From positions 34,465,255-34,529,254 of the forward strand of contig NC_067118.1 of the NCBI RefSeq assembly GCF_021347895.1: 64,000 nucleotides of DNA. The letters are read 5' to 3'. Positions 15,380 to 28,800 of this stretch are shown here, one piece after another. This DNA comes from Acanthochromis polyacanthus. Taxonomy: Eukaryota > Chordata > Actinopteri > Pomacentridae. Each line of letters opens with the position of its first letter. The first letter of the stretch is position 1. Made by a program: the position numbers and the translations under genes. Under the pieces are notes generated by a model. That model searched no databases, was not told where the DNA came from, and worked only from the letters and a program-made list of their open reading frames with translations.

Positions 15380-15680
15380 TGAATTCAATTAAATTTCAAG
15401 TATATGGTGCCAGTTCAAAACATACATCAATCTCAGGGCACTTTATAGAAGTAAGGTGAGGACTTAACAATATTATAGAGAGAAATTCGACAATTTTTTG
15501 CAAGTACTTGACATTAGGGAAAGAAAAAAAACCCCTTCCTTTTAGCAGGACGTGATCAGGGACGTTAGCCATCTGCCTGGACCAGTTGGGGTGAGGGGAG
15601 AGAGATGAATTTGTGTAAACGTTACTGAAACAATCTGACGGCAGATGAGAATATCAAGATGTAGGAGTGCAGCATAAAGT
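15380..15680 (+). repeat. Degenerate teleost dispersed repeat
   Basis: Wording such as 'attcaattaaatttcaagtat', 'ctcagggcactttatagaag', and 'catctgcctggaccagttgg' followed by 'ggtgaggggagagagatg' is that of a common percomorph repeat (intact form: attcaattttatttatatagcgcc ... ggcactttacaaag ... accagttggggtgag). The class is uncertain and there is no ORF. Confidence 0.65.
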
Positions 15681-18600
15681 CTACTAGGGAATATTTTCTT
15701 CATTTTTATAATGCACAAATGACCTAGGTAAAAGAAAACAAGTTAGTGACAATGTCAGCCAGAAAAAAGAGTGAAAGAAATTTCCTCATGACAACTATGC
15801 TATTTTAAGATATGAAAATGGTATTTCACTTGATGAAAACATAAATTTCAAGGACATGTAATGTAGGATTACCTCTCATTCGACTAAACACTGAGCTATG
15901 AAAATAATAATTCATGCAATATCACCTTATCGGCAACCAAAGCATTTTACCTCATATACCACTATTTTCATTCAATCGTTGGAGAGCAGTAATGACTTCT
16001 CTCAGCAGGGCTGAAACACTTCGTGAACAACATAATGAAAGAAAGGATGAGGCATTCTTCGTCACAAAATGACCTCATACAAATTGCAGCAAAGTACAAA
16101 AGAGCTTGAAAGCCCAAAACATGACCTGTTTCAAATGGAAAATATTCTGTTCAGAATGACAGTTGTTCATCACACATCTTGCTCCTTTTTACCACTTTTA
16201 GCAGCGGAGGTCAGGGACATGCAGAGCCACATGAATGAGCTTAATGTTCTCCCGTGTTCTTCACTTTAACAAAACATCTTCAACTGATGAAACACAAAAC
16301 AGGGGGCAGAGGGTTTTATGGTCTGAATCTTAAAGTAGAGGCCATTAAATGAAGGAAAGAGTGCACCCACATGCAAACAAGCATGGACGAACACGCTTGC
16401 ATACCCAAAAACCCCAGAACACCAATTGGACAAAAGCAAAAGATAAAAATCCCAAATGTGTCAAAAGCACTCCATTAAAACCCTGTGGCTGCAGGGTTAA
16501 TTTGTCGGCTTTATGTGTGTGTGGGTGAACTTTACTGTGTGCGCAAGCGAGAGAGATGGTCCTGTCCAGCTGCTACGCTGCGACCCACAACCACGGGCGA
16601 GAGATCCTGGATAATTCATCATTTTCATTATTCCACAGGCCGTGAATACCAAAGAGAGCGAAGAGCGAAAGAAAGATGCAGACGGCCAGCCAGCCAGCCA
16701 GCCACCACAACAAGCCCTATTTACCCTATCACACAATCTGTTAGCGCTGACAGATTACCCCACATCACTGGCCCAACATTAGTCTTTGACAGCGTGCGCT
16801 TCGCAAGGCTTCCCTCTCACTCCCTCCCTCCTGTTCAATCCCTTTGCTTTCTCTGCCTCCCTCTCTTTCCATCTTTTGTAACTCCCTGGGATTTCAAACA
16901 GTTTCATATTTCCATCAGACAAAGATCTGGCGGATTGAACATCAGGTCTGACAAGCAACATAAGTAAACAGTTATTGAAGATGAAAAGAAGCATTGCGCG
17001 ATGAGGGAAAAGGTCTTGACTTACACAACCTTTCCATCTCTGCTTCAGGCTGTAAATAAGTAAACAGTAAACAACACAGATCCGAAGTGGTGTCGGGCTA
17101 ACTTATGTACTCAGCCTTTGGAATAAGAGAAAATATGGTGATGAAGCATCACCTAGGGTGAGAGTTATAAACATCATCCGTTATAAACATCCGTGAGTCA
17201 AAGCTTTTGTTTTCACGTTTCTCACATATTCATATCCATACACAAATGTACACAAAAAAAAGAACAAAAGATATGTAGAGACTGATAGGCAGGTAAAAAG
17301 ATGAAAGTCATGACATGCGGTTAGATATATGCAAAGTAAGCCAGCTCCTTTCACCTCGCCATCCATGTTGACAACATGCAGGAGCCATGTTAATTTTCAC
17401 TTTTACTTTCCATCACTAGTGTCCAACCTCCTGCCTGTTTCCTTGGCTTGTTATTTCCCTCCATCTTCTCATCCTTCCTTATTGCACCTGCACCTTCGGA
17501 CCTCAGAGATAGGCACCTCCACCTGGTTCATTATGTGTCTTAGCGTGAGACTAGCCTCTCCTGTTTTGCCCTGACTCCCTCCTGGGGTGATCCAATCCTC
17601 CCCTCTCATGAACCCCACCGTTAAAAGTCAGCGGTTCAGACCTCCCAGGACAATATCAGGTCTGCTGTCCATCTGCTGCAGAAATGCTTGCCAGAACCAC
17701 CCATACCGATCAGCGAGAGGACAAAGCCAAGATGGCTCAAATGATTACTGAACCTGGTGCTGAAACATTAGTTTAACACGCTGTAGCCGAAAGACCGCAC
17801 ACATGAAAGATAATGTGCTCTACCTTAGCGACGGGAAGTAGTCTGAAACTAAAAATAACCTTGTGTTAAGACGAAAGAATTGCCGCCTATTAAATAAGCC
17901 TCTAAAATGATTAAACTGTTAAACCTCTCCACACTATAGCTGTTCCAATAGCACATATCAAATAAAAGGTGCCAATTTGTGTGGCTAAAAGGAGAAATTT
18001 TGCTTTAATAATGCTTCATTTGTATTTTGGGCAGATCTTGATTAAAGTAATGGAATTCTGTGTGTGTTCGTGTGTGCTATGTGGGTGTGCGAGCATGTGT
18101 GGAGTGCTGTGCTATGCCAGGGAGCCCACTGCGAGAGCACAGTCATCTAATCTAAGATCAAGCAGCCTTGGACACCTCCTCACTGTTTTCCACTGGGAAG
18201 AGAATGGAAAGCTGGACTCAGATTCCATCCATCCACATCACTTGTTCCTCCCTGCCTGCCTTCTTATGCATCTCTCTCATGTCTACATCTACTGCAACTC
18301 TTTGGCTTTTGGCTCACATGTTAATCTGTGTTGGTTCTTTCCTTCTCTCACTAGATTAAACTAAAGCATCATGTTTAAATATCAGAAATGTCCAAAGTTG
18401 ATATGATGGCATTATGAGCTTACTAGCACAAAAAGAAAAAAGAACCGAGTAAACCTTTTGAAGGCTCCCTGGAGAAAGATGGAGCTGCAGATGTGGCAGG
18501 CTTCACACAAGGTCAAGTACAGAGCATGTGTGCTTGGTATTCTAGACGTATGCCTGACGGCGTTTTAAAAATGAGTTTAGATGAAGTTCTGAGTCTCGTT

Positions 18601-19032
18601 GACGGCACGTGAATCAGATGAGTTGCCATTAATGATTCACAGCGGGTCTGGATTTGCTGGAGGTTTCTGGCAGACGAATGAGGCTTTTTCCAGTTGCTCC
18701 AAGGTTAGCGAGACCTTAGCGAGTGTGCTCCTGAGGCTAACTCAGTTCTGTCATTACAGGCCCCAGCTGCTAGCTAACTTACTACTCTCAACCCAAGGCA
18801 TGCCATTCATCCATCTGAAGACAAGAGGACAGAGAGGAAGGCACATGGAGTGATTTGTAATTACTCATTTCAAGCGTGGCATGAGACTTAAGGCATGTTT
18901 TTCCACTGCATCCTTCCTCCAAAATAAACATTTAGCAGTTATTACTCTAGTATCTTACTATGCTGTCAGTCATCATCTGACACTCATTTATTAATTGAAT
19001 TTAAATTGTATCTTGTTTCTACTCCTACAGTT
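15681..19032. other. Unannotated intronic DNA
   Basis: No exon recognised. A (GCCA)n micro-run lies at 16684-16703. Reading frames at 16485-16967 and 17969-18364 have no known domain. Confidence 0.35.
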
Positions 19033-19260
19033 TATATTAGTGCTGAAACTATTAGTCAAGTAATTGATGCAGCAAATATTTTGACAAGCTAGGCATTTTT
19101 AATTAGATAATTTGTCAAGCAGAAATGCTGAAGTGAGAATTTTCTCATTTTTCTTTTTTTTTAAATTGTTCTACGCAGAGAGGCTTTGGTTTTGGACAGT
19201 CGGTAAGACAAAAAAAAGCAATTTAGAGACACATTTTGGGAACCCAAGTTATTCAGTTTT
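19033..19260 (+). mobile_element. Fossil of the 'gctgcaactatta' teleost MITE (hAT-like)
   Basis: It begins 'gtgctgaaactattagtcaa' and continues with 'ttttgacaagctag', 'gagaattttctcat', 'gctttggttttggacagtcg', and 'acacattttgggaac'. These follow in order the wording of a widespread teleost MITE whose intact copies have palindromic ends. The right terminus is lost. Confidence 0.7.
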
Positions 19261-20520
19261 GTTGCTTGAAGACAGGTTTGATGATCGATACAATGGCTAC
19301 AAGATATCTTTTTTTAGCTTAGCATAGAGATTGTGATAATGGCTAAACTGGAAGTCACAGTGCCTGGAAGTCAAACAACTAAGACTGAACTTGTTAATCA
19401 GTGAGTTTGAGAAGTGCTAGTAAGTAGGGAGTGAGCAATCTGACAATCTGTCATCAGTCCAAAATTTCCCACTGCACGTGAACTAAGCAAGAGTGATTCG
19501 TTGTGACACGATGGGAACGATGCATTTAATGGACTACGCATCTTGGTGGTGCAAATTAATTTGTAAAGAGAATGTGTCATGGCGGACGAAGAATGGCAAT
19601 GAGGAGACCAATGCTGTAAATGAAAAAACAGTTGAGATGGAGTCACCACTTAATTTTCAGAGCAAAGTCAGAGGATAAGCCCAGAGATTTGTAACTTGTA
19701 CCTTGACTTGACAGTCAGCTATATGCACAACTATCAATGTGAGAACAGGAGTTTAAACTAAATCTGTGGGGAAAATTGTGATACAGATTGTGGGTCGTGA
19801 TTCTGCCCCATTGTAATATGATCCTTCGGCCAGGTTATCCACCCTCCCTAACAGGCACGACTATTCTAGTCCAGGACAAAGCCTGACTTGCTGTTTTCCC
19901 TTGTTTCTAGGCTAACTGTCTCCTGGCTTTAAGAGACAGATATGGGAGTTGTAATAATCCTACATACAAACTCTCAGCAAGAAAAACATTTCCCAGAATT
20001 TCAAATTGTTCTTTACAAACTCCAGGAACCGGAGTATTTTACAAGATTTTCAATATTAAAGAATAATATACAGCAGAATTTATTTGCCATTGTAGAGCTG
20101 AGAATGTCAAGTTATGGGTCAAAACCTGGCTTAGATGCTGAAGGTCACAGGTAATGCTATACCAGCTTCCCCTTTGGTTAACAGCTATGATATTTTCAAC
20201 CAAAAGGCATTTAATTAAGTCTTCTCATTCTCCTTTTACTGCCAGCTCCATCCATAATCTCGTCTTCATTTTCCAGCTCCATCCCTCCTGGGAAATCACA
20301 GTTGGTCCCTTCTTTTCATCTCATCCCCAACTCTCCCACCCCATTTGTCTGTTCCCCTTAACCTTTTGAGCCCGACTGGACAATTCACAATCAATCAAAC
20401 AGTTACCCATCAACATTTCCGTCTTTACTGATCAATTAGTCACCTGGAAACTGCTTTCCCTCCACTTTCCATACCACTTTATCTTCCTACTTTCCATGTT
20501 TCTTCATTTGTATTTGTTAC
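19261..20520. other. Unannotated intronic DNA
   Basis: No recognisable feature was seen. Confidence 0.3.
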
Positions 20521-20908
20521 GTCGCCAAGGAACATGGCAGAGGTATGTGATGATCGGCCTTGGTTTGTCTGTCTGTTTGTCTGTTAGCAACTTTACTCCA
20601 AAACGGACTAACGGATTTGGATGAAATTTTCAGGGAAGACCAGAAATGACACAAAGACCAACTGACTAGATTTTGGCTGTGATGCAGCTTGTTGTCTGGA
20701 TCCACAGATTTGTTAAAATTTTTTGTATCATTGCAAGATAGCGGTACAGCATCACTGTAACTATGATAATAAGGAACTACACTACAAAGTACTACTACTA
20801 CAAATTGGCCACTGCGGCCGTATCGGGACATATCCGTAAGAAATGATATAAGGAACAACTGATTAAATTGTAGGAGCATTTCCTAGTCCCTGCCACCCAC
20901 TACATATT
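20521..20908 (+). repeat. LINE-tail-like dispersed repeat, copy A (left part)
   Basis: Contains 'ggatttggatgaaattttca', 'cagaaatgacacaaagacca', and 'tcgggacatatcc', closely matching copy B at 60277-60560. It is interrupted at its right by the MITE at 20909. The likely remainder is at about 21485-21525, 'gaacagccttggtggagtgc', which matches the end of copy B. It looks like a 3' tail of a non-LTR element; the family is not certain. Confidence 0.7.
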
Positions 20909-21287
20909 TACACCACTGTTCAAAAGTTTGGGGTCACGTAGAGATGTTCTCTTATTTTTTTGAAAGGACAATACACATTAAACATAAACATTAAACATAA
21001 CATTAAATTAATCAGAAATACAGCCTAGACATTGTTAATGCAGCAAATGACTATTCTAGCTGGAAAGGATTGATTTCTTAATGGAATATCTACACACAGG
21101 TACAGAGGAACATTTCCAGCAGCCATCAATCCTGTGTTGTAATGGTCACATTGTGCTAGCTAATGGTGTTGAATGCTACCTGATGATTAGAAAACCCTTA
21201 TGCAATTGTTAGCGCATGAATAAAAGTGTGAGTTTTCATGGAAAATGTGAAATTGCCTGGGTGACCCCAAACTTTTGAATGGTAGTG
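20909..21287 (+). mobile_element. MITE with CACTACC-type terminal inverted repeats, copy 2, nested
   Basis: The left end 'accactgttcaaaagtttgg' is mirrored by the right end 'ccaaacttttgaatggtagt'. The interior includes 'gacattgttaatgcagcaaa', 'gactattctagctggaaagg', and 'gaaaacccttatgcaattgt'. It carries no ORF. It is the same family as the copy at 8.07 kb and appears to be inserted within the dispersed repeat starting at 20521. Confidence 0.85.
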
Positions 21288-24200
21288 AAGGGCACTCGAT
21301 TCGGTATCCCTTCACAATGTACACACGCATAACACACGCCTGTGCTCAGCGCAAGATCTATTTGTTTGCGGATACATCTATATTAAATGGCCACATTCTA
21401 TATTGCCATGATTTCTGATCATCAATAACTAATAAACCAATGCTGCATTTAAAAAAAAAAAATGCTGCATTTCTGAAAATGCCATATGAGAGAATGAACA
21501 GCCTTGGTGGAGTGCTTTTCTAGTCGTTTTTATGTTACTTTTGTTCATTCTTCTCCTCTTCCCTCCACTCAGTTCAGTTGGGGTACTCTTTTAAGCACTG
21601 GATGAAAGTCATGAATAAGGTGGGTTAGCCACAGGCATGTAAGCTAACATCTCATACTTTCCCCTACCGCCCTCTATTAACACATACACACACAAACACC
21701 TGCAACTTCCCACTCAGAGTCTGACTAAGACTCATGCCCACATATACACAAAAGTAACACAAACGCTAATGCTCTCTCTCACACACACATGCACACATCC
21801 ATCTATCGTGAATATAGATCCCATTTCCGTTATATAGGCTAATTCCCCTCTCAGATCAGATGTCTGGTGTTCATTGATGTGGGAGGAAAATAAAGGCGCA
21901 GATTTTTGAGTGTGGTAATTCCATTTCCTTTACACTCCATATCTGCGCTCTCAGCAGGGCAGAACGCCACAGGGGAGCAATGAATAAACGGATGTGGAAA
22001 TAGTCATGAGAAGTGGCAGTTACGTATGTACGGGGCTTTTGCTCTTGTACCGGGGACATACAGAACAGTACGTGTAGGCGATCATCAAGGAAAAATCTGA
22101 CTCTTTCTTGAAAGCACACATGTCTATAAATTCATAGATGCATGTAATGCCGGAACATGCTAAAAATTATCTCAGGCTCCCAGGGAGACTTCTTTTTATC
22201 AATTAAAATGGCAAGCATGATGGACTAATGAAGAAACAAACATGCTTATTGCAAGCAACATCTTTGCTTCATTGTTTTCGTTCCAGATTGCACCGGCTCA
22301 ATTTACAAATACATCTCAGCCTGTTTGAAAGACTTAATAGAATGCAGAATGTGTTTAACTGTCTTACCAAACTTGATGTTTTTTGGGGGGGAAGATTGAT
22401 AGCCTCAATCTCTAGAGGGAGTGATTGCTATGTGTTCAAAAAAGTGTTAAAATGAAGGAGAAATGAGCAAAGCCAAGTGATAAATCTTGATGTCAGATGT
22501 AAAATGAAATGATACAGGGTGATGAACTGCAGTGTGTGTCAGTGTGTGTGTGCGAGTCAGGAAGCTCGTCTGTATGTCCATCTTATGGTCCCTGAGGGGT
22601 GAACTGCTGTCAGTGCTGATGTTCAGACGGCCTCCACCTCAGGGCTCAGCCAAGCCATCTTCTTCACATGAACTCCTCTAAAAGAGAAACTAAATGAAGC
22701 AGCTTTCAAAGGGACGAGACCTGCAGAGAGGAAAGATGGGACTCATGTATGCACAGTAGGAAGACATTTCAAAGGGGAAAATAAAGTTAAAACACGATAG
22801 CTGGAGACCGAATGAAAACTTTTGATGGAAAAAAACACAAATGACAGATCTCGCTTACTCAATCAACGAATAAGGAGTGCCCCACTAAGTGCGATCTTCC
22901 CATAATCTCATCTCTCCAAAGGTACAGTAGCATGTGTTTCCAACCCTCTCTGACTCTTTTTACATAATCAGGGCTACTTGACCTACCATCTCTTTCTGCG
23001 CCTCCTCACTTACACAACTCTCCCACCTACGACACTCTGCATCTTTCATGTCCAAGAACTGAGAGAGAGGGGAGAGAGAGGAACACAGAGCTATAATACT
23101 CTAACGTCCAGTATATATAGCTGTCTGCTGCTTATGAGTAAGAAGTGGCAACTGAGCTTATGAGTAATTCACTGAGTCAAATGTACATGCCTGTTCAGGA
23201 TGTGCAACATGGTTTGTTACACCGCAACGCAACACATGGATTTCTGTTCTATGCTCTTTAATGTAGTGGGGCGAGAAAGCGCCTTTAAATATGTGACGAT
23301 ACGACAAAGCTAGAAACATTGCAAACGTTTTGAGCATCTTTGCTGCTGTTTTCTACCACGTCCTCCCAATTCCACAGTCATTGCTCTTTACAATTTTCCA
23401 CTCATCATTTCATTTATTGCGTCTTTTCAACAATGGAGACAACCCGGTCACCAAAAATAGCTCTTCCTGCCTCCCGCCTGTTTCGTCGGGACAAGGGCTC
23501 ATGGAAAGGGGTCAAGGAGGTGAAAGTCAGCCCTCATCAGTCTGGAAGATTCTGTCAGCAGGTTGCCTGCAGCTACTCCTCTGCCAACGCTGCCCCTCCA
23601 AATGACTGCGCCGTGACAACCTTGTACCAATCAAACACTGTTCTCGTGACCCCACAAGGTACCCAGAGCACCAGTGGCGGTAAAAGACAGACAGACTGAT
23701 TACACGGCCTGTCTCTAGGTCATTATACAGCCTTGTCTAATCCTGTCTGCCCCTTCATCTTTCTCCTCCTTGCCATTTCCTACACCCCTTTCCTGACAGA
23801 GAGGCCTTCGACCCCAGTTGCATTTTTGGTGAAAATACACAAGCGAGTGCTAGCACACAGGGAGGAAAGTGAGGCGAGGGGGAAAAGACGATGCGAAAAG
23901 AGTCGGAGGATAAGTGAACAGGTCTCAGAGTGCAGAATGACAGATCTAGGGGACGACAGAAAGCTGGAATGAGAACCGGTGAGTGACGAGGACATGCGGT
24001 GGAGTCAAAGGGAGAAGGGAAGATGAAATAGTTGATGTAGCACCCATGCAGCGTCACAAGTGCTCCAAAGCATGCTATGAGGTCGCAGCAGTGTTGGTGG
24101 CAGAATTGGGTGGGCGTTGTTTAAGAGTGCTTATCATCAGTCTTTTTCTCTATTGAGCCACCTACCACTGTTACAAAACCACTGCCCCTGACCTGGAACT

Positions 24201-25414
24201 ACACACATAATGTGAATGTGAACGCCACGGTTTCTCTAAGTTAGAGTAAATGATTCTTTTCTTTCATTTTAAGGTGCGTTTCCAACCATCAAGTCAAAGG
24301 GTAATTGCTTTACACAGCTGGGATCAGTATGGCTTTACTTTACTACACATGCTTGAAAATGAATGCATATTAGTACTAATCAGATTTTGGTTACATATTA
24401 TGAAGTTAATGCTCATACTGAGCGACTCAGCTTCTGCACATTGTTTCTGTGTTCCTTAATATCATTGGTGTGAAGTTAATTATTCCTGCCAGGAGAACTG
24501 GGTGACATAGGAAAAAGAGGAAGGGGCTGATTTAAATTGTAACAAAGCCGGTATGCATCACATCTCCACAATGAGCAAAGGACATGCGAAACATTACTGA
24601 CCAATTGCGCTTTTTTCTTCTTTGGAAAGTCTTGAAGAGCAATGACTTCACTAAATAGTTTGAGTTCAATTAGACTCATCTCTAATGGGCCATATTAATC
24701 TTAAATGCTTTCTTTTCACTGGTGTTTTGCTCTATTCATCACTGCAGAGAAGAAAAAAACATGCAGCCAGTGCATTTATATGAGAAAAACATTGCACCAA
24801 ACAGTACCATGTTCAAACATGGTACTGTATTCAGCTTTCAAGGTCGTGTTTAGTGTGTGTGCACAGTATTGTGCACAACTGCCTCCTTCTTTCACCAACA
24901 GTACACTCATCATGTCTGTCATTCCGGTCCTCTGTGCTGATGAATAATAGATGATGGCAGTACAGTAAGAATCAGAGACACAGCAATGATAGATGAACGT
25001 TTCATGCTGCCATTCATTCTTTATATATATGTTGGAGGTATCTCCATGCCTGTCTTCTGCTTTCAGCAACAATGGCATTCCGTCATTGTCCTGTGCATCT
25101 TTAATGTTCGTATATACCCTTTTCCACTACGTAATTATTTCCCAACTGTTCTCCATTCTCAAATCCCTCCATTATTCCACATCTATAAAATAATAACACA
25201 GAGACAAAAAAGTCGTTTTTCCTCTGACTGGTGGGTTATTTAGACATGGCAGTGGTCAGATATTGGACTGCAGGCTGTGGAGCCTCTGACAGCCGAATTG
25301 CCATTTTATGGCTTGGCGCATTTAACTGTGGAGCTGTAAATAAGAAATAACACATTGCTCTGCTAACATCATAACAAGTAAATGCATACAGGGGTTTTAA
25401 ATAAAAAAACAAGA
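21288..25414. other. Unannotated intronic DNA
   Basis: Around 21288-21530 lie the remainder of repeat copy A and a poly-A stretch with a short direct duplication ('aatgctgcattt', twice). The rest shows no exon or recognised element. An open frame at 23340-23699 (119 aa) has no recognisable domain and I do not call it. Confidence 0.35.
24801..24828. repeat. Perfect 13-bp inverted repeat with 2-base centre
   Basis: The arms ACAGTACCATGTT and AACATGGTACTGT are separated only by CA, so the sequence can extrude as a small cruciform. No flanking motif assigns it a role. Confidence 0.85.
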
Positions 25415-25800
25415 ATAGTAATAACTTTATTTGTATAGCACCATTCAAAACGCACAGTTACAAAGCGCTTTACAGTAAAACAAATCAGATGAAACAATAA
25501 AAATTAAAAACATTAAGACACTGTAAGAACACAGTAAAAATATCAATAAAAGCAGCAGTTAAGACAAGGCAAAACAATAAAAGGAAGTTTTAGGAAGTGA
25601 TTTAAAAGAAGACACTGGTGTTCCAGAGCTTGCGCACCTGAACTGCGAAGGCTTGGCCACCTTTAATGACCAAATGAGACTTCAGAATCTTTAGAAAGGC
25701 CCTGCCAGTGGATCTCAGGCTGCGTTCATGAGGAATAAGTAGCTCATGTGCCATTCAAGGCTTTAAAAACAAGCAGTAAAATCTTAAAATAATTTCTAAA
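25415..25800 (+). repeat. Teleost dispersed repeat ('actttatttgtatagca' type)
   Basis: It starts 'aataactttatttgtatagc' and continues 'caaagcgctttacag', 'gttccagagcttgcgcac', 'gctcatgtgccattcaaggc', and 'tttaaaaacaagcagtaaaa'. This order is known from a very common teleost repeat derived from a non-LTR or unclassified element. No ORF. Confidence 0.65.
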
Positions 25801-28800
25801 ATTCTCAGGTAGCACAGAGAGAGGCAGCAAGTTCATTAGCCAAAAAAAAATTTACACAGCATCTTTTGCATAACTGCCACAACTGATTCCACTGGCTGTT
25901 CTCTATATGTGCTCCTGTTACACCAGATTTACTAGCATTTACCATTAGTGTCATTGTGACTTGTGGCCAGTGACCGGTCTTCTGCAAATGCTATATAGTT
26001 TCGCTTTAGGGTTTACATGTTTTTCTGCACATTTTTGACTGGCTGTGGGTTTCCACAACACTGCATACATGCACTGAAAAGACACTGCAGCAGCACCCTC
26101 CCATATATGCAGAGAAAACTGAGGCGGGACTATTGATTTTGTGGAAAAGAGGAGGCTGATAACGGATGTGTGAATTTGTCATCCAGGGAGAGCCTCAGAG
26201 GGAAATGGCCAGTGCAATCATCAGCAGCGAGGAGCCTGTGGGGAGGCATTCACACATATAAACACACGCATACACTTCTTTATAAAGACAGAGGGGAGAG
26301 GAAGGCACAAGACAAAGATACAAAGAAAACGAATTGGAAGCTCAGAACCAGCGGGCCAAGAGCTGGATGTCCAATTTGTTTCACGCTTGCACCGGCCCGA
26401 ACCTCCCCCAAAAGCTGGCAAGTTGACCATGCGAAAGTCAAAAGCTATTTGGGGGAACAGCTGATTCCTGCCAGTGGATCACGAAGGCGCCGTCACACGG
26501 ATGACAACTTGATCGTGATAAACAGTCGCACTGTACAATTACTGCCACAACAGGTGTCTGATGTAGACAAGGGGGGGGGGGGCACACAAAGTGAGTCACT
26601 GTGCACTAACCAAATGTGCTGTGCAGAATGAGGAATAGTTTGATTGATTTGTCTTTGCTCGTGGAAGGGGAAAGGGGTGGCACAAAGAGAGAGAGAAAGC
26701 AACTCTTGCAACACTATTTTATCAGGTCGCCTCAGTAATTAAACACATACAGCTGCGGTTACAAGAGGGAGAAAGCGGGAGTGAGTCAAGGGAGAATGAC
26801 ATCCAGTGACAACAAAACAGATGGAGACACACTTTTGCAGCAAAACTGGGATTAGTACAGAGAGAAAATGGAGGAGAAGGATCTTAACACTGTAGCACTG
26901 ATCCTCTTAGGTGGGAATCTCTGCTGCTGCAGCTCTGAATATGTGCATGTGTTATAATTATATACTCAACGCATAATTCTCATTTACAGCCTAGGGTTAC
27001 CACGGAAACACAAACAGTCGAGCAGCAGATGACATGCTTAAAAATGTGACACTTAAAAAAACGCTCACGCCTCATCTTCAAGTGCGTTTTTCAACTCGCA
27101 CGCATCCAACCAATGGCCGCTAGAATACACAATGTACATATTCTGCACTGGCATATGCGAGCGTTGTGTTGTACGACTGTGACGGGGGTGGGAAAGAGAC
27201 AGAAGGAGAGGGATGTGTTGAGAAAGGGGAGATAATAGGAGGCAGGGAAGGTGGCAGAGAGGGAGGGGCTGATGATGAGAGTGTGGATGGTTTCTATTTT
27301 TAGCCTGAATGTGTGATATATGCCAATAGGTGTTCAAACCACAGAGTAAGAGAGACTTTGGCACACTATGATACCCTGATTCGCAGTATTTTCACATTCC
27401 AGTCCCAGCAGTGATATCTTTACTTTGTGTGCTATCATTAAATTGAATAACTCTGTAGATAAAACCACTGCAACTCACGTAATTAATTATAATCACATAA
27501 CAGTCCATTTTTCAGATGAGTGACTGAGGATAACCATTGCCCCCAATATCCACCGGCACCAGCCCCCCTTCAGCAAAGGTGCCGAAAGCCTCCATAAAAC
27601 CAAGCAAATTGAATGCGCCGAAATTAAATTGAGCGCGCAGTGGAAACAGCAGAAAGAAAAAAAATTCCTATCATGATGAAATCAAATCAGGATTATATTC
27701 ATAAAGCCATTCAATCACTAGTTAATCCCAAAATGATTGGGCTTTGGAAGAAAAGACGCCGAGCTTCACATTCACACACACATCAGACATGGATTAAGTG
27801 ACATCAATCAATGAATCCCAATTGCGCAGCAATATCAAAACAGCCCAACAGTAACAGATACAGACAATTCCTCAAGCACCACCCTAAACACAATAAATAG
27901 GCTCAGAGGTACGACTCTAATATGAGTGATGGTGCAGAGAAAGTCAGATCTACTGTGGCCAAATTACCAAACACTTCTAAATGTGACTTCCTGGTGTGCG
28001 ATACATCTTTGTTTGTAATGCTGCATTGCAGGGGCCACAACCACTTATTGGATTATATGGCTATCACATCAATCACCCCGTGCTGTGACTGGTCTCCACT
28101 TACTAAAGCATTTATCTGATGATCCTCTCATAAATGGCCTGATGAATTGTGCCGTCCTCTGACTTTGCTCTAATCATAATTGCATCTGTCTCCGATGGAG
28201 ACCGTTTCTTGTCCCTTTCTGTCTCTGTCTTTTTGAATCATTCTCTGGAGGGGGTCATGCACAAACAACTAAACTGAATGTGAGTGGCAGTGACAGAATT
28301 ATTCAGACAAGAGTACTGTAGAAGTCTGCACTGCCACTAATGTCTGATCAAATTTTTATATTCAAATCAGTAACAGGACAAAAAGACAGCGGCACTTTGA
28401 GCTCAGTGCTAACATGCTCACACTGACAATCCTAACATGTTTGCTGTGCATCACAGTGTACGCAATGTGAACATAAAGGACGGCTGGCAATGAAGTGAAT
28501 GTTGCAGTTTTGCATGTATGTAATTACGAACCACAGTTGAACATAATGACATTTTGACCTTATGATGGCTCCAGAGGAAAACTAGCATTTTTTTTTTACA
28601 CACTGTGAGCTCATTTTTTAACTGCAGTCTCTATGGAAACAGCACATGGCTACAAGAAGAAAGATTTCAAAAATGAATATAACAAACAGTTGAGTTTCTT
28701 TGCTTATCTATGTTACAAAAATGTTTTTTAAAAAGCATGAAATAGTCTTTTTTTTCTCTTTTTTTCGGAATCTGATAGGTGCAAATGACTTATTATTGGA

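Noticed and set aside
16485..16967. 160-codon open frame on the plus strand
   Set aside because: Low-complexity PAS/serine-rich content with no known domain and no conserved start; treated as chance.
23340..23699. 119-codon open frame on the plus strand
   Set aside because: No recognisable domain, no supporting splice context, and it lies inside an intron on the opposite strand; chance length is likely.
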